Assembly: GCA_027257055.1 (NCBI GenBank)
Contig: JAPVLO010000381.1
Span: 1 to 64,000, forward strand
Direction of reading: 5' to 3'
Origin: Cephalopachus bancanus
Lineage: Eukaryota; Chordata; Mammalia; Primates; Tarsiidae
Length of the DNA stretch: 64,000 nucleotides
The translations under genes and the position numbers were made by a program. This document shows positions 31,974-44,610 of the stretch, in pieces. The notes beneath the pieces were generated by a model. That model made no database searches and was not told the origin of the DNA. It was given only the letters and a program-made list of their open reading frames with translations. The stretch's first letter is position 1. Each line of letters starts with the position of its first letter.

Positions 31974-33246
31974 GTGAGCGTCGGGGCGGCGCGGGGGCGC
32001 CGGGCCGCGGGGCGGGAGTGCGGGGCGTGGGGCGCGGAGGCTGCGGGGGAGGGGGCGTGGGGCCGGGGGGCGCGAGGGGCCCGGGGGGGGCGGCGGGGCT
32101 GGGGTGTGGGGGGCGGGGGCGCGGGGCTGTGGGGGCCGGGAGTGTGGAGGGCGCGGAGGTCCTGGGGGCGGAGGGAGGCCGGGGTGATGGGGGCACCGGG
32201 ACCTGGGGGCGGACGGTGTGCGGGACCCGGCGGGGCTCGGGCCTGCGGGGCGGGCGGCTCCGCCTGGGCGGCGCGCGGCCGGGGGCTTCCGGGGCAGGGG
32301 GGCTCCGCGGGGGTTCCGGGGCGCCTGGCCGGCGGCGCGGGTCGTGGCCCCCGGGCCCCGCAGGCCCGGAGCCTCTGCCGCCGCGTGGGCCCCGCGGCGC
32401 GGAGGGTCTGCGCTGTGGCCGGGCTGCCGGCCACGCTCGCCCGGCGAGCCCGTGCCTTCTCGGGGTGCGCGGGAGAGGCTGGGGTCCGGGCGATCCGGGC
32501 GCGGGGTGCGGGTTAAAACGTGGGGACGCCTTCCCCGAGCGCCGCTTCGAGGACCGTCGCGCGGCCGGGTCTTCGCTCGCCTTGCTGCTTGCTGTCGCGG
32601 CTGGGGTCGCCGGAACCATCCCGTCCTGAGAGCGTGGCGTTGAGCCACCTTGCAGCATCAGCGACGCCAAGTCCCCTCTTCCTTTGAATCGGGGTGCTTT
32701 GACCTTTTTTTGAGACGATTACGCTTAGGAGCGTGAGAAGGGCGAAATGTTCGTGAGCGCGTAAATGTCCGGGATGAAGGGGTAACAGCAAACCCAGCTG
32801 CTTTGTCCTGTCTTTCTGCGTGTGCAGACAGAGGTAAATTGCTTTTAAAAAAAAGAAAACCTTAAGCACTGCTGGGTTGAGACTTTAATGCATACTTTTA
32901 CATTCCTGAGGGGATCGTGAGAAAAAAGACAACAAACTCTTAAACTGCTTGTTTTGATTTCCAAAAAACCCCTCAAAAAACCGTAAGCCACTAAAATGTC
33001 TTATTGAGTTGATGTAAGAACTTACTAGATTCTTTGCTGTCATGAAGCTTCTGGCCTGTTGGTTAGCTTGAATGTATTCAGGAGTCGTTTATAAGAGTTA
33101 TACAGACAGTATTTACACAGGTAAGATGGATCAAGGAGGTTTTGATTTTGAAACAATACCAACACATGTGTGGATGTTTTTTAAAAGTTTGTGAGGACCG
33201 GCCAAGGACAAGAAGAAAACCACAACACTAAAAAAAAAAAAAGTTT
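31974..33246. other. PRKCI intron 1, 5' part
   Basis: The first about 660 bases are G-rich CpG island (runs such as GGGCGCGGAGG). After 32640 it becomes ordinary AT-rich intron. No repeat recognised here. Confidence 0.6.
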
Positions 33247-33470
33247 GCAAACCATGGGTCACGCCTGTAATCCCAGCACTTTGAGAGGCAGAGGCAAGAG
33301 GATTGCCTGAGCTCAGGGATTCGAGACCAACCTGGCCTTGGCCTAACCTTATCTCTACAATAAATCCAAAAAAAAAAAAATTAGCTGGGCATGGTGGCAT
33401 GTGCCTGTGGCCATGAGCGTGCTACTGCACTCCAGCCTGGATGACAGAGTGAGACTCTTGACTCCAAAAA
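33247..33470 (+). repeat. Alu, shortened right arm
   Basis: AAGTTTGCAA before and AAGTTTGTAG after are the likely duplication. Confidence 0.88.
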
Positions 33471-33639
33471 AAAGTTTGTAGTTGTTCGAAGAAAGTGGAA
33501 ATTGCATAGAGATATGAAATAAAACATGCCCCCATTCTGCCTCCACTGCCCTCAAGTGCCTCCACTGCCTCAAGTGACCACTGTTGACAGTTTATTTCTA
33601 ATTCTTTTGGAGGTTGCATTTGTATTTTATATTGTTTGA

Positions 33640-33768
33640 TTTTTTTTTTTCTGGAGGCGAGATTTCGCTATGTTGCCAGGTTGGTCTCCAACTCCTAACC
33701 TCAAAGCCATCCTCCCGCCTCAGCCTCCCAAAATGCTGGGATGACAGGCATGAGTCACCATGTCCGGC
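33640..33768 (-). repeat. Free left Alu monomer (FLAM-like)
   Basis: Only left-arm sequence, flanked by TGGAGGTTGCATTT on both sides (33608-33621 and 33769-33782). Confidence 0.88.
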
Positions 33769-33870
33769 TGGAGGTTGCATTTATTACTTTATTTTTTGTA
33801 TTTTCTACAATTTATTGTGAGGTTATCGACATCAAAACATTCATTTTCATAATTGTCTTCTGTTTGTCTG

Positions 33871-34158
33871 TTTTCTTTTTTTTTGAGTTGGAGTCTCACT
33901 CTGTCGCCCAGGCTGGAGTGCAGTGGCATGCTCACGGCCACCGCCACCTGCTGGACTCAGGTGAGCCTTCTGCTCAGCCTTCCAAGTAGCTGGAACTACA
34001 GGCATGTGCCACCATGCCTGGCTAATATTTGATTTATTGTGGAGATGAGGTCTTACCAAGTTGCCCAGACTGGTCTCACACCAGTGGTCTCAGGCAATCC
34101 TCTCACCTCGGCCTCCCAAAGTGCTGAGATTATAGCATGAACCACCATGCCCGGCTAT
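33871..34158 (-). repeat. Alu in intron 1
   Basis: TCTGTTTTCTT occurs just before (33867) and after (34158), the likely duplication. Confidence 0.93.
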
Positions 34159-34319
34159 CTGTTTTCTTGAACACGTCTTCATTTTTCCTTCTAAAATGTT
34201 GCATGCCATACTTGAGACAGTGGAGTCATTTTTAAACGCAGCAGCCAAAGGGACATTCATCTGGAGCCACTTATATGCTTCAGTGGTGAGGTGGTCCTAA
34301 TAGTTTTATCACAGCCATC

Positions 34320-34560
34320 TTTTTGTTGTTGTTGAGTCGAAATCTCATTCTGTCATCCAGGCTGGAGTGCAGTGGCTTCCAAGTAGTTCCAGCTACAGGC
34401 ATGCGCCATCATGCCCGGCTATTTTTTTTTTTTTTTTTTAATCGTAGAGGCAAGGTCTTGCCAAGTTGCCCGGGCTGGTCTCGAACTCTTTGGCTCGTGC
34501 GATCTCTTGCCTCAGCCTCCCAAAGTGCTAGGATTACAGGCATGAGCCACAGCGCCGGCC
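34320..34560 (-). repeat. Alu with internal deletion
   Basis: The right arm jumps from GGAGTGCAGTGGC to TTCCAAGTAGTTCCAGC. CACAGCCATCTTT flanks it (34311-34323 and 34560-34572). Confidence 0.92.
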
Positions 34561-34799
34561 CACAGCCATCTTTCTACAAGTCTTTGGAAAACATGTGTCG
34601 ACATGACCTTTATACACTTTGAAAACGCAAAGGCTTTGTCACACCTGAAAGAGCCCAGCCATGGGTCTGCAGGCACCGCCCCTCCCCACCCACATGACTG
34701 TTGTCTTCGCAGGAATCTTCCTACTTCAGTGACCATGTGGGGAAGCCCATTTATTACTTTAAAAGTTGTGTTTCTGTTTTGTGATTTACCCACTTTATT

Positions 34800-35093
34800 T
34801 TATTTATTTATTTTTTTGAGTTGGGAGTCTCACTCTGTTACCCAGACTGGAGGGCAATGGCACAGTCGTTGCTCACCGCATCCTCAAACTCCTGGACTCA
34901 GGCAGTCCTTTCTCTTCAGCTTCCTGAGTAGCTGGGACTACAGGTGTGAGCTAACACTTCCAGCTACTTTTTTTATTTCTTTGTAGAGATGAGGCTCACC
35001 CTGTTGCCCAAGTGGGTCCTGAACTCCTGGGCTCAAGCAATCCTCTCGCCTCTGCCTTCCAAAGTGCTGGCATTACAGGCATGCCTGGCCAGA
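34800..35093 (-). repeat. Alu in intron 1
   Basis: GAGTTGGGAGTCTCACTCTG to GGCATGCCTGGCC. Confidence 0.9.
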
Positions 35094-35191
35094 TTTGTTA
35101 ACTCTAGACAATATCTGAGCTATTCTTTCCACTGAAAGATGAGAAATTCAGCACACATTGCCTTCTGCTGCTTCTCTCCTAGTGCATCTCA

Positions 35192-36057
<866 letters not shown>

Positions 36058-36350
36058 CCTTTTTTTTTTTTGAGTCGGAATCTTATTCTGTTGCCCAGGC
36101 TGGAGTGCAGTGGCACACTCACGGCCACCCCAGCGTTGACCTTCTGGGCTCCAGCGATCCTTCCGCCTCAGCCATTTAAGGAGCTGGAACTACAGGCACG
36201 CGCTACCATGCCCGGCTAATTTTTTTGTTTATTGTCGAGATGAGGTCTTTGTTGCTCAGGCTGTTCTCGAAACTCTAGGCTCAGACAATCCTCTCACCTC
36301 AGCTTCCCAAATTGCCGGGATTATAGGTGTGAGCCACCGCACCCAGCCAA
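36058..36350 (-). repeat. Alu in intron 1
   Basis: AAAATCTTTCCTTTT before and AAAATCTTTTCTTT after are the duplication. Confidence 0.94.
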
Positions 36351-36593
36351 AATCTTTTCTTTATAACCAGAAATGTGAGGCATTTGAAAAAAGTTTTCTT
36401 CCCCCCTGGATCTGCTAAATGGCCATCATCACATAGCTTTCCCTAGCCTTTTCTAACAGTGTTTCTTTCTAGTAAATGTTGAATGTTGTAATAGCTAGGA
36501 TTGTTCTCTCCCTCCAAAGATGTGTATGGTGTTCTCATTCTGTTAAATTTGATATTAATAAAAACATGACGTCTCTTTAGATTTGACATTAAG

Positions 36594-36888
36594 GTTTTTT
36601 TTTTGAGTCAGAGTCTCACTCTGTCACCCAGGCTAGAGTGCAGTGGTATACTCCCGGCCCCTGCAGCCTCGACCTGCTGGGCTCAGGCTACCCTTCCACC
36701 TCAGCTTCCAAGTAGCTGGAACTGCAGACACATGCTACCTGCCCGGCTAGATTTTTTAAAAATTATTGTAGAGATGAGGTCTTGCCAAGTGGCCCTAGCT
36801 GGTCTCAAAGCCCTGGACTCAGGCAGTCCTCTCACCTCGCCTCCCCAAGTGCTGGGATTACAGGCTTGAGCCACTGCAGCTGGCCTTT
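36594..36888 (-). repeat. Alu in intron 1
   Basis: GAGTCAGAGTCTCACTCTGT to CACTGCAGCTGGCC. Confidence 0.92.
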
Positions 36889-37814
36889 TTTCCCCCTTAG
36901 TTTTTAATCATGAGATTAATAGCATTGAGAATTCAATTTTATTGGAGACCAGCTAAGAATGCCTGTCTCATGGCTTGCATCCTTCATTTCCTGGCATGAG
37001 AGCTTTTCAACTATTGGCCTTCTTCAATCATTAGCTACTTAATGGTAGTTTGGAGGAAGAGAAACAGGTTTTGTTGGTTAGTGATAGATTGTCATTGTAT
37101 GTGCTTATCTTTATACAAAGTGACTTGGTATTATGGGATAGACTTTAACAAAGCAAAGTGTGGACTGCTCACTTCTTTACATTAACACGTAAGGGAAATT
37201 TTGCAAAAAGCTTGTAAAAATTATGTTTGAACGCCTGCTGTCAAGCAGTAATAACAATACAGAGGATTCCTAAGGTGCATGACTAGGACTAAGAGCTTGT
37301 TAACTCTTTGCTTGTTTGGAATGCACAGCTGGTTCAGTGAAGGAGCTTGTAGGGTTTTTCTTCCTGTGAACAAGTCTTGGCAAGGCTTGTTTTTAAAATA
37401 ATTGCTCGATTGTTTTAGCAACATGCGTCAGTCATGGTTCCAAGGAAATAAAAGCAGTGTTTTGAGTTGAGGGTTGTGGGGGACGTTAGTTGATTGGCCC
37501 TGCATCCAACACGCACCCACCCACCCATGGGGCAGCAGATCCCTAGCAGAAAGAGAGGGAAGGATAGATCGAGGTGGCCTGGGGCCAAACTGCCAAAAAC
37601 AAATGAAATTCGAATTAGATGAAATTGCTTATCAGCGCTGGGGAAGAGTTTGGTGGGGAGGCTGGAAAGGCTGGAACTGACCAAGCCCAAGATCTGAGGG
37701 AGCAAAGGGGAAGAAAGCAGCTCTGTGCAGAAAAACAGCCCTTGGAGGTCCCTGCTTCATGATCGCTTTCTGATGCAATTCCTATTTCCCCTTTGTTGTG
37801 GTGGTGCTTTTGTT
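36889..37814. other. Unique intron sequence
   Basis: 37440-37740 is GC-richer but not a repeat I recognise; open frames there have no domain. Confidence 0.4.
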
Positions 37815-38089
37815 TTTTTGTGGGTTTTTTTTGAGTTGGAGTCTCACTCTGTTGCCCAGACTGGAGTGAAGTGGCCGCTTCCGGCCACCGCAGCCTCGAC
37901 CTGCTGGGCTCCGGCGATCCTTCCACCTCAGCCTTCCGAGCAGCCGGAATTACAGGCGCGTGCTACCACGCCCGGCTGAGTTTTGATTTATTGTAAAGAT
38001 AAGGTCTTGAACCCGGCCGGTTCAGGCAATCCACTCACCTCAGCCTCCCAAAGACGCGGATTACAGGCTGAGCCCCCGAGCCCGGCCGG
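37815..38089 (-). repeat. Alu, young type
   Basis: CpG-rich, left arm missing a short segment (GATAAGGTCTTGAACCCGGC). Confidence 0.93.
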
Positions 38090-38394
38090 TCTTTTGTTTT
38101 TGAGTCGGAGTCTCACTCTGGCACCCAGGCTGGAGGCTGGAGGCTGCAGGGCAGTGGCACGCGCCCAGCCACCGCAGCCCTCCACCTGCTGGGCTCAGGC
38201 GATCCTTCCGCCTCAGCCTTCCAGGTAGCTGGAGCTCCAGGCACACACCACCATGCCTGGCTGATTTTTTGGGGTTTGTAGAGATGAGGCCTGGCCAGGT
38301 TGCCAGGCTGGTCTCGAACCCGTGGGCTCAGGCAGTCTTCTCACCTCAGCCTCCCAAAGCGCTGGGATTATAGGCGTGACCCACCGTGCCTGGC
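38090..38394 (-). repeat. Alu, directly next to the previous one
   Basis: Contains a small internal duplication, GGCTGGAGGCTGGAGGCTG at about 38128-38146. Confidence 0.93.
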
Positions 38395-38519
38395 CTGTTG
38401 TTTTTTATTTGAATTAAGAAAAGTAGACTGGTTAAAGAGAAGGGAACATTGTGAGGGTCACGACGGGCAGGACAGCAGCAGGAGTGTCTGCTTCCCCCAC
38501 TCCCCTTTTTAAGGCAACC

Positions 38520-38752
38520 GGTGTGTCTGAGTTGGGGGCTTCACTTTGCTGCCCGGGCAAAGTGCCAGGAGCAGTACTACAGCACTACAGCACACCGCAG
38601 CCTCAACCTCCTGGGCTCAGGAGATCCTTCTACCTCAGCCTCTTGAGTAGCTTTGACTACAGGTGTGCACCACTGTGCCTGGCTAATCTTTTGGGTTTTT
38701 TTTGGTCTCCCAGAGTTCTGAGATTACAGGTGTTACCTATTGTTCCTGGCCT
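38520..38752 (-). repeat. Old Alu, shortened
   Basis: AGTTGGGGGCTTCACTTTGC to TATTGTTCCTGGCC. Confidence 0.75.
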
Positions 38753-38756
38753 GGAG

Positions 38757-39363
38757 TGTCTGTTCTTTTGTTTGTTTGTTTGTTAGTTTGTTTGTTTGAA
38801 TAGGAGTCTCTGTTGTCCAGGCTGGAGTGCAGTGGCATGCTTATGGTCACTGCAGCCTTGACCTGTTAGGCTCAGGTAGGTGATCCTTCTGCCTCAACCT
38901 TCCAAGTAACTGGAATCACAGGTGTACACCCCCATGCCTGGCTACTTTTTTTTTTTTTTGAGTTGGAGTCTCACTCTGTTGCCCAGACTGGAGTGCATGC
39001 CGCTCGCCACCGCAACGTCGACCTGCCGGGCTCCGGCGATCCTTCACCTCAGCCTTCCAAGAAGCCGGAATTACAGGCATGCGCTCACGCACGCTGATTT
39101 TTTGATTTATTGTAGAGATGAGGTCTCGCTGCCCAGGCGGGTCTCGAACCCGCGGGCTCAGGCAATCCACTCACTCAGCCTCCCAAAGGCGCGGGATTAC
39201 AGGCTGAGCCACCAAGCCCGGCTCTGGCTACTTTTTAAAATTTATTTATTGTAGATACGAGATCTCACCAAGTTGCCCAGACTGATCTCGAACCCCTGAA
39301 CTCAGGCAGTCTTCTCGCCTCTGCCTCCCAAAGTACTGGGATTACAGGCGTGACCAGCATTGT
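38757..39363 (-). repeat. Alu split by a younger Alu (38949-39223)
   Basis: The outer copy has a (GTTT)n-like tail (38766-38799). Inner duplication CTGGCTACTTTT at about 38939-38950 and 39224-39235. Confidence 0.88.
38949..39223 (-). repeat. Inner young Alu
   Basis: CpG-rich; several single-base losses in both arms (GCATGCCGCTCGCCACC). Confidence 0.9.
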
Positions 39364-39474
39364 CTGTTGTTTTATGATAGAAATGAACCTAATTGAAACA
39401 TGACTTTTAAAAATTCCAGTCTTGCTTAGGATTTCAATTATTACCAGACATTATTTAAACTTAGTTTAATAAAT

Positions 39475-39605
39475 ATTGCTAAACACTTACTTAGTCCAGG
39501 CACACAGTGCTGTTGTAGACACTGGGTGTATAGAGGTAGATAATACATATCTCTGCCTTTGAGGAGCTAAGAGAATTGTGGAAGATAAGACATATCAGAG
39601 TTACA
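39475..39605 (-). repeat. L2 fragment
   Basis: AACACTTACTTAGTCCAGGC and GACACTGGGTGTATAGAGGT fit the reverse of the L2 3' end. Confidence 0.55.
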
Positions 39606-39911
39606 GCAGAAACAGTTAAAGTTGAAGATTTTTGTTGGTGTGGGTGGACATATTTCAGCAGATCCTCTGCAACATGATTTTTTTTCATTCATGGTCATCT
39701 TTCCACGTCAGGATAGAAAGACAGATAAGTGGATTTTTTTAATAGTTGGTATGTAATATTCTACAGTATTGTACAGTAATTTTTTTTCTGACTGATGAAC
39801 TCTTTAAGTTGTCTTCATTAAATCAGTTTCAAATAGTTATGCTGAAGGAAAATCCTTATATTTAATATATATTTTTGCAAACAAAGCCAAAGATATGCTA
39901 ATCCTAAAATT

Positions 39912-40214
39912 CTTTTGTGTGTGTGTGTGTGTGTGTGTATGTCTCACTCTGTCGCTCAGGCTGGAGTACAGTGGCATGCTCATGGCCACTGCAGCCTCTA
40001 CCTACTGGGCTAAGGAGATCCTTCCATTGCAGCCTTTCAAGTAGCTGGAAGTACAGGCATGTACCACCACGGTCAGCTAATTTTTTGATTTATGGTAGAG
40101 ATGAGGTCTCACTAAGTTGCCCAGGCTGGTCTCAAACCTGTGGGCTCAGGCAGTCCTCTCACCTCGGCCTCCCAAAGTGCTAGGATTATAGGCATAAGCC
40201 ACTGCACCCCGCCT
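39912..40214 (-). repeat. Alu with (GT)n in its tail
   Basis: The poly-T head has become a GT repeat (39916-39938), then GTCTCACTCTGTCGCTCAGG to CACTGCACCCCGCC. Confidence 0.92.
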
Positions 40215-40805
40215 ACCTTAAAATTCTTAATGTAGTTTATCTCCAAAAAAATCCTAGCTGAATCAATTATCATATTGGATATTACAAATAAATTTTTTTT
40301 TTTCTGAATAGACTATATTCCATTTAGGAGAAAACTTTACATTGAGATAGCAGAACTGAATGTGGTTCTTTTATTTTTGGGGGGAGGTTAGTTTTAAAAA
40401 CAATTAGTCCTAAAGAAAAACTTCAGGTATATATTAGCATATGGGAACATTGAACGCTTAAAGCAGCTTGTCTTCTGAAGCCCAATAACAATTAAGCATG
40501 CTTTCCCTCCCTTTAAAAAAAAAATCAACTAAAACTCTATCTAAATTTGCTATTTTGGAAATCTTTGTGGTAAAACAGACTATATTCTGTTAAAGATCAT
40601 TGGTAAAGTAATTTATGCTAATACTGAAGTTATACCAGAAAAGAAATCACCTGTGCATAATTTATACTTTTAGAATGTAATGTCTTTATTTTGCAGTTCC
40701 TTTTAGCTTTGGTACTCTAATAAGGTTCTGGTAGTTGTGGAGTGTTATGAAGAGGGTGCTATTCCAATTACTTAGAGAAGTGTTCATACAAAAATATCTT
40801 TAATG
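40215..40805. other. Unique intron sequence
   Basis: AT-rich; no supported feature. Confidence 0.4.
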
Positions 40806-41099
40806 GCCGGGCTCGGTGGCTCAGCCTGTAATCCCAGCACTTTGGGAGGCCGAGGTAAGTGGATTGCCTGAACCCGTGGGTTTGAGATCTGCCTGGGCAA
40901 CTTGGCGAGACCTCATCTCTACAATAAATCAAAAATTAGCCGGGTGTGGTAGCACGTGCCTGTAATTCCGGCTACTCGGAAGGCTGAGGCAGAAGGATCG
41001 CCAGAGCCCAGCAGGTCGAGGCTGTGGTGGCTGGGAGCGGCCCTGCACTTCAGTCTGGGCGATGGAGTGAGATTCCAACTCAAAAAAAAAAAAAAAAAA
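40806..41099 (+). repeat. Alu, young type, long A tail
   Basis: 19-base A tail. ATCTTTAAT on both sides (40797-40805 and about 41100-41108). Confidence 0.94.
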
Positions 41100-41165
41100 A
41101 TCTTTAATGTTTTAGTGCCTGGAACTTAAAGAGTGGTAGTTGATAAAACATAACTCCTTCATTGA

Positions 41166-41166
41166 G

Positions 41167-41199
<33 letters not shown>

Positions 41200-41348
41200 T
41201 TTTTTTTTTTTGAGTAGGAGTCTCACTCTCGCAGAGACAAGGGCTCACCAGATTGCTCAGGCTGGTCTTGAACCCATGTCTTAGGCAGTTCTCCCATCTC
41301 TGCCTCCCACAGTGCTGGGATTACAGGCGTGAGCCACTCTTCCCAGCT
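41166..41348 (-). repeat. Alu remnant with (CT)n and long poly-T
   Basis: (CT)n at 41166-41190 then about 21 T. The Alu jumps from TAGGAGTCTCACTCTCGCAG to the left arm, losing most of the right arm. Confidence 0.85.
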
Positions 41349-41372
41349 AACACTTTTCAAAAGCTGTTTTGA

Positions 41373-41662
41373 GCCGGGCATGGTGACTCACACCTGTAAT
41401 CCCAGTACTTTGGGAGGTGGAGGCGAGAAGATTGCCTGAGTCTAGGGGTTCGAGACCAGCTTGGGCAACTTGGACAGACTTTGTCTCTATAATAAATCAA
41501 AAATTAACTGAGCGTGGTAGTGTGTATCTATAGTTCAGCTACTTGGAAAGCTGAGGCGGAAAGATTGCATGAGTCCAGCAGGTCGAGACTTGGTGGCCAT
41601 GAGCATGCCACTGCACTCCTCTGTCCAGTCTGGGCAACACAGTAAGACTTTTCAAAAAAAAA
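41373..41662 (+). repeat. Alu, first of a head-to-tail pair
   Basis: AAAAGCTGTTTT precedes it (41360-41371) and recurs after the second Alu (from about 41960). Confidence 0.9.
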
Positions 41663-41669
41663 AAGCTAG

Positions 41670-41960
41670 ACCGGGCTCCAGTGGCTCAGCCTCTAATCCC
41701 AGCACTTTGGGAGGGTGAAGCAAGTGGCTTGCCTGAGCCAGAGGGTTCAAGACCAGCCCAGGGAACTTGGCAAGACCTTGTCTCTGCCATAAATAAAAAA
41801 TTAGCTGGGCATGGTAGCATGTGCCTATAGTTCCGGCTACTTGGAAGGGGGAGGCGGAAGGATCGCTGGAGCCCAGCGGGCCAACGCTGGGGTGACTGTG
41901 AGTGTGCCACTGCACTCCAGCCAGGGTGACGGAGTGAGACTCCAACTCAAAAAAAAAAAA
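41670..41960 (+). repeat. Alu, second of a head-to-tail pair
   Basis: ACCGGGCTCCAGTGGCTCAG head, 12-base A tail, followed by GCTGTTTTG. Confidence 0.9.
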
Positions 41961-42039
41961 GCTGTTTTGTTATATTTGTTGATTATCATGAAAAATGTGA
42001 AATCGAGCAGTTCTACACTGTATTATCTTGGCTATGTTT

Positions 42040-42745
42040 AATTTTTTTGTGGTTACATTCGTAACAAATAATGCAGTTTTCCTTACTTTTTTTAATGTTT
42101 AATTGTGGTAAACAACTCCCCATATAAAATTTACCAACTTAACTATATTTAAGTATATGTTCAATTCCGTTAACTGTATTCACACTGTTGTGCAACCAAT
42201 CTTCAGAACTTTTTCATCTTGCAAAACTGAACTTTGTTTTGTCCGTTAAACTACTCCCTATTTTCTACTCACTGCCAGCCTCTTGGCAACCACCATTCCA
42301 TTTTGCTTCTGTGATTTTTTTTTTTTTTTTTTTTTTGAGTTGGAGTCTCACTCCGTCGCCCAGACTGGAGTGCAGGGGCACGCTCCTGGCCACCACAGCC
42401 TCAACCTGCTGTGCTCCAGCAATCCTTCTGCCTCAGCCTTCCAAGTACTCAGAACTACAGGCACACGCTACCATGCCTGACAAATTTTTGATTTATTGTA
42501 GAGATGAGGTCTCACCAAGTTGCCCGGGTGGGTCTCGAACCCACAGCTCAGGCAGTCCACTCACCTTGGCCTCCCAAAGCGCGGGATTACAGGCTGAGCC
42601 ACCGAGTTCGGCCTGTTTCTGTGAATTTAACTCCTCTAGATATATCAGTAAAATCTTTCAATGTTTGGGGTTTTTTTGTCCGATTATGTCACTTAGCACA
42701 ACGCCCTCAAGGTTCATTCATGTTTTAGAACTTCCTTTTTTGCTG
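42040..42745 (-). repeat. L1 3'-end fragment with an Alu inside
   Basis: ATAAAATTTACCAACTTAAC, CTTGGCAACCACCATTCC and CGATTATGTCACTTAGCACA are typical of an L1M 3' region in reverse. Split by the Alu at 42310-42613. Confidence 0.75.
42310..42613 (-). repeat. Alu in L1
   Basis: TTTTGCTTCTGTGA before and CTGTTTCTGTGAAT after are the likely duplication (GTTTCTGTGA-like). Confidence 0.92.
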
Positions 42746-42949
42746 GGTGTGGGGCATGGGTCTGTAGTCCTGGCCTCTAGAACTAACTAAATACATTTTT
42801 GCTTGTTATGAGAACAGACTGACACATATGCTTGGGTGATTTCTGCTGTAGAAAGTGGTATCTCAGGAGATGAGCATGCGGTTTTATCCCGGAGTGCTCT
42901 TAAAATTGATGGCTGTGGATAGAAGGGAAGGAATCCAGTTGTCTTATTC

Positions 42950-43245
42950 AGTCTGTTTGTGCTCTGTAGCTAAATACCCGAGACTGGCTAATTCATAAGG
43001 ACTAGGAATGTGGGTCTCACTGTTCTGGAGGCTGAAAAGTCCAAGGTCAGTGTGCCCGCAGGTTTGTTGTCTGGTGAGAGTTTTTCCTTCCAAGATGGCG
43101 CTTGGTTGCTGCACCATCCGCACGTGGTAGAAGTGCCTTGGAAGGGCCAGAAAGGGCCTCCGCTGGTTTCTTTAGCCCTTTTATAATAAAAGGCTTTAAT
43201 CTGTTGATAAGTTTCCCTCTGATTTTATCACTTCTCTAAATGCTT
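42950..43245. repeat. Ancient repeat-like segment, family not determined
   Basis: TACCCGAGACTGGCTAATTC and TTCTGGAGGCTGAAAAGTCC, AAGGTCAGTGTGCCCGCAGG resemble widespread ancient mammalian repeats (MaLR-type LTR or DNA-transposon fossils). I cannot name the family. Confidence 0.4.
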
Positions 43246-43247
43246 CA

Positions 43248-43512
43248 CCTTTTTTTTTCAGCTAGAGTCTCACTGTGTTGCTTAGGCTGCAGTGCAGTGG
43301 CATGCTCATGGCCACCACAGCCTCGGCCTCCTGGGCTCAGGCTGTCATTCTGCCTCAGCCTTCCAAGTAGCTGGTAGTGGGAGCTACAGGCATGCACCAC
43401 CATGCCCAGCTAATTTTTTTATATATTATAGAGATGGTGTCTTGCCAAGTTGCCCAGGCTGGTCTTGAACCCATGAGCTCAGGCAGTTCTTTCACCTTGG
43501 CTTCCCATGCCT
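43248..43512 (-). repeat. Alu upstream of exon 2
   Basis: TCAGCTAGAGTCTCACTGTG to CACCTTGGCTTCCCATGCC; the left-arm end is missing. Confidence 0.88.
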
Positions 43513-43544
43513 CTTAATATCACCGAATGAGGATGAAGTTTTCT

Positions 43545-43762
<218 letters not shown>

Positions 43763-44031
43763 TAGGCAAAATAGGTTTATTAAAAGAAAGATACATTGTG
43801 AAGGGCACAACCAGCAGGACAGCAACAAGAGTGCTACCCATTTTTATTTTTAAGCCGTTATTGAATATTGGTGTTTAAATTTTTACTGTACAGAAATAGT
43901 ATGTTGAAAGCAATGTGTATTGATGCCTACACAAAATACCTGAAGCCCATCACATTGTTAAATATTCGACAGTATGTAGAGCATTATTATTTTTTATCAT
44001 TTTCAAACATACAACTCCTTTTCTTTTTCAG

Positions 44032-44153
44032 GGATATCATGATAACACATTTTGAACCTTCCATCTCCTTTGAGGGCCTTTGCAGTGAGGTTCGAGACAT
44101 GTGTTCTTTTGACAACGAACAACTTTTCACCATGAAATGGATAGATGAGGAAG
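44032..44153 (+). CDS. PRKCI: PRKCI exon 2 (PB1 domain)
   Basis: Internal exon of 122 bases. The acceptor is a good pyrimidine tract ending TTTTTCAG and the donor is GTGAGT. It adds residues 34-74: [10 protein letters not shown], then [20 protein letters not shown], then [11 protein letters not shown], leaving one base of codon 75. It carries most of the PB1 fold and the first acidic residues of the OPCA motif (WIDEE), the surface that binds the basic PB1 face of PAR6 or p62. The frame joins exon 1 and exon 3 without a gap. Relative to human, as remembered, the only change is Ser for Asn after FEGLC. Intron 1 is about 12.1 kb (31974-44031) and intron 2 about 19.8 kb (44154-63922); both are full of Alus. 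Confidence 0.97.
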
Positions 44154-44239
44154 GTGAGTGGTGAAGGAGGGGCATGTGGAAACATCTTACTGAAGGTCTT
44201 AATTGGTCATTTGTTTTAAAACATAAGAGTCCTAATAGT

Positions 44240-44540
44240 TTTGTTTGTTTGTTCGTTTTCTGAGTCAGAATCTCACTCAGTTGCCCAAGCTGGAATACCC
44301 GCCACACTCGCGGCCACGTAGCCTTGACTGATGAACGCAGGCGATCCTTCTGCGTTTGCCCTCCAAGTAGCTGGAGCTACAGGCATGCGCCACCACACCA
44401 GCTAATTTTTTCTGACTGGCTGTACAGATGAGGTCTTGCCAAGGTACCCAGGCTGGTCTCAAGCCCTTGGACTCAGGCAGTTCTCTTGCTTCCGCCTTCT
44501 AAAGTGCTGGGATTATAGGTGTGAGCCACTATGCCTGGCG
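44240..44540 (-). repeat. Alu downstream of exon 2
   Basis: CTGAGTCAGAATCTCACTCA to CACTATGCCTGGC. It lies 90 bases after the exon 2 donor. Confidence 0.92.
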
Positions 44541-44610
44541 GTTCTAACAGATTTGAAGGGAAAATATGTGTTAGAAACTTAATGCCGTTGTCATGTTTCT
44601 TTAAGATTTT

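Larger units (their letters stand above)
30430..32640. promoter_or_regulatory. CpG island and promoter of PRKCI
   Basis: GC and CpG density rise sharply near 30430, peak at 31200-32500 and fall off after 32640. There is no TATA box near the start of the gene. GC boxes that fit Sp1/KLF sites are dense, for example at 31694-31711 and 31725-31737. (CCG)n runs occupy about 31480-31520 and 31600-31655. This is the usual TATA-less housekeeping promoter layout. The transcription start is probably within a few hundred bases upstream of 31873, but the sequence alone does not fix it. The upstream half contains Alu-derived sequence (30888-31265). Confidence 0.9.

Noticed and set aside
30442..32670. 742-codon antisense and 643-codon sense open frames
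   Set aside because: They lie over the CpG island and exon 1, are built of Arg/Pro/Ala/Gly as expected from GC-rich DNA, and show no domain.
42188..42790. 200-codon + strand open frame
   Set aside because: A read-through of an inverted L1 end and an antisense Alu.
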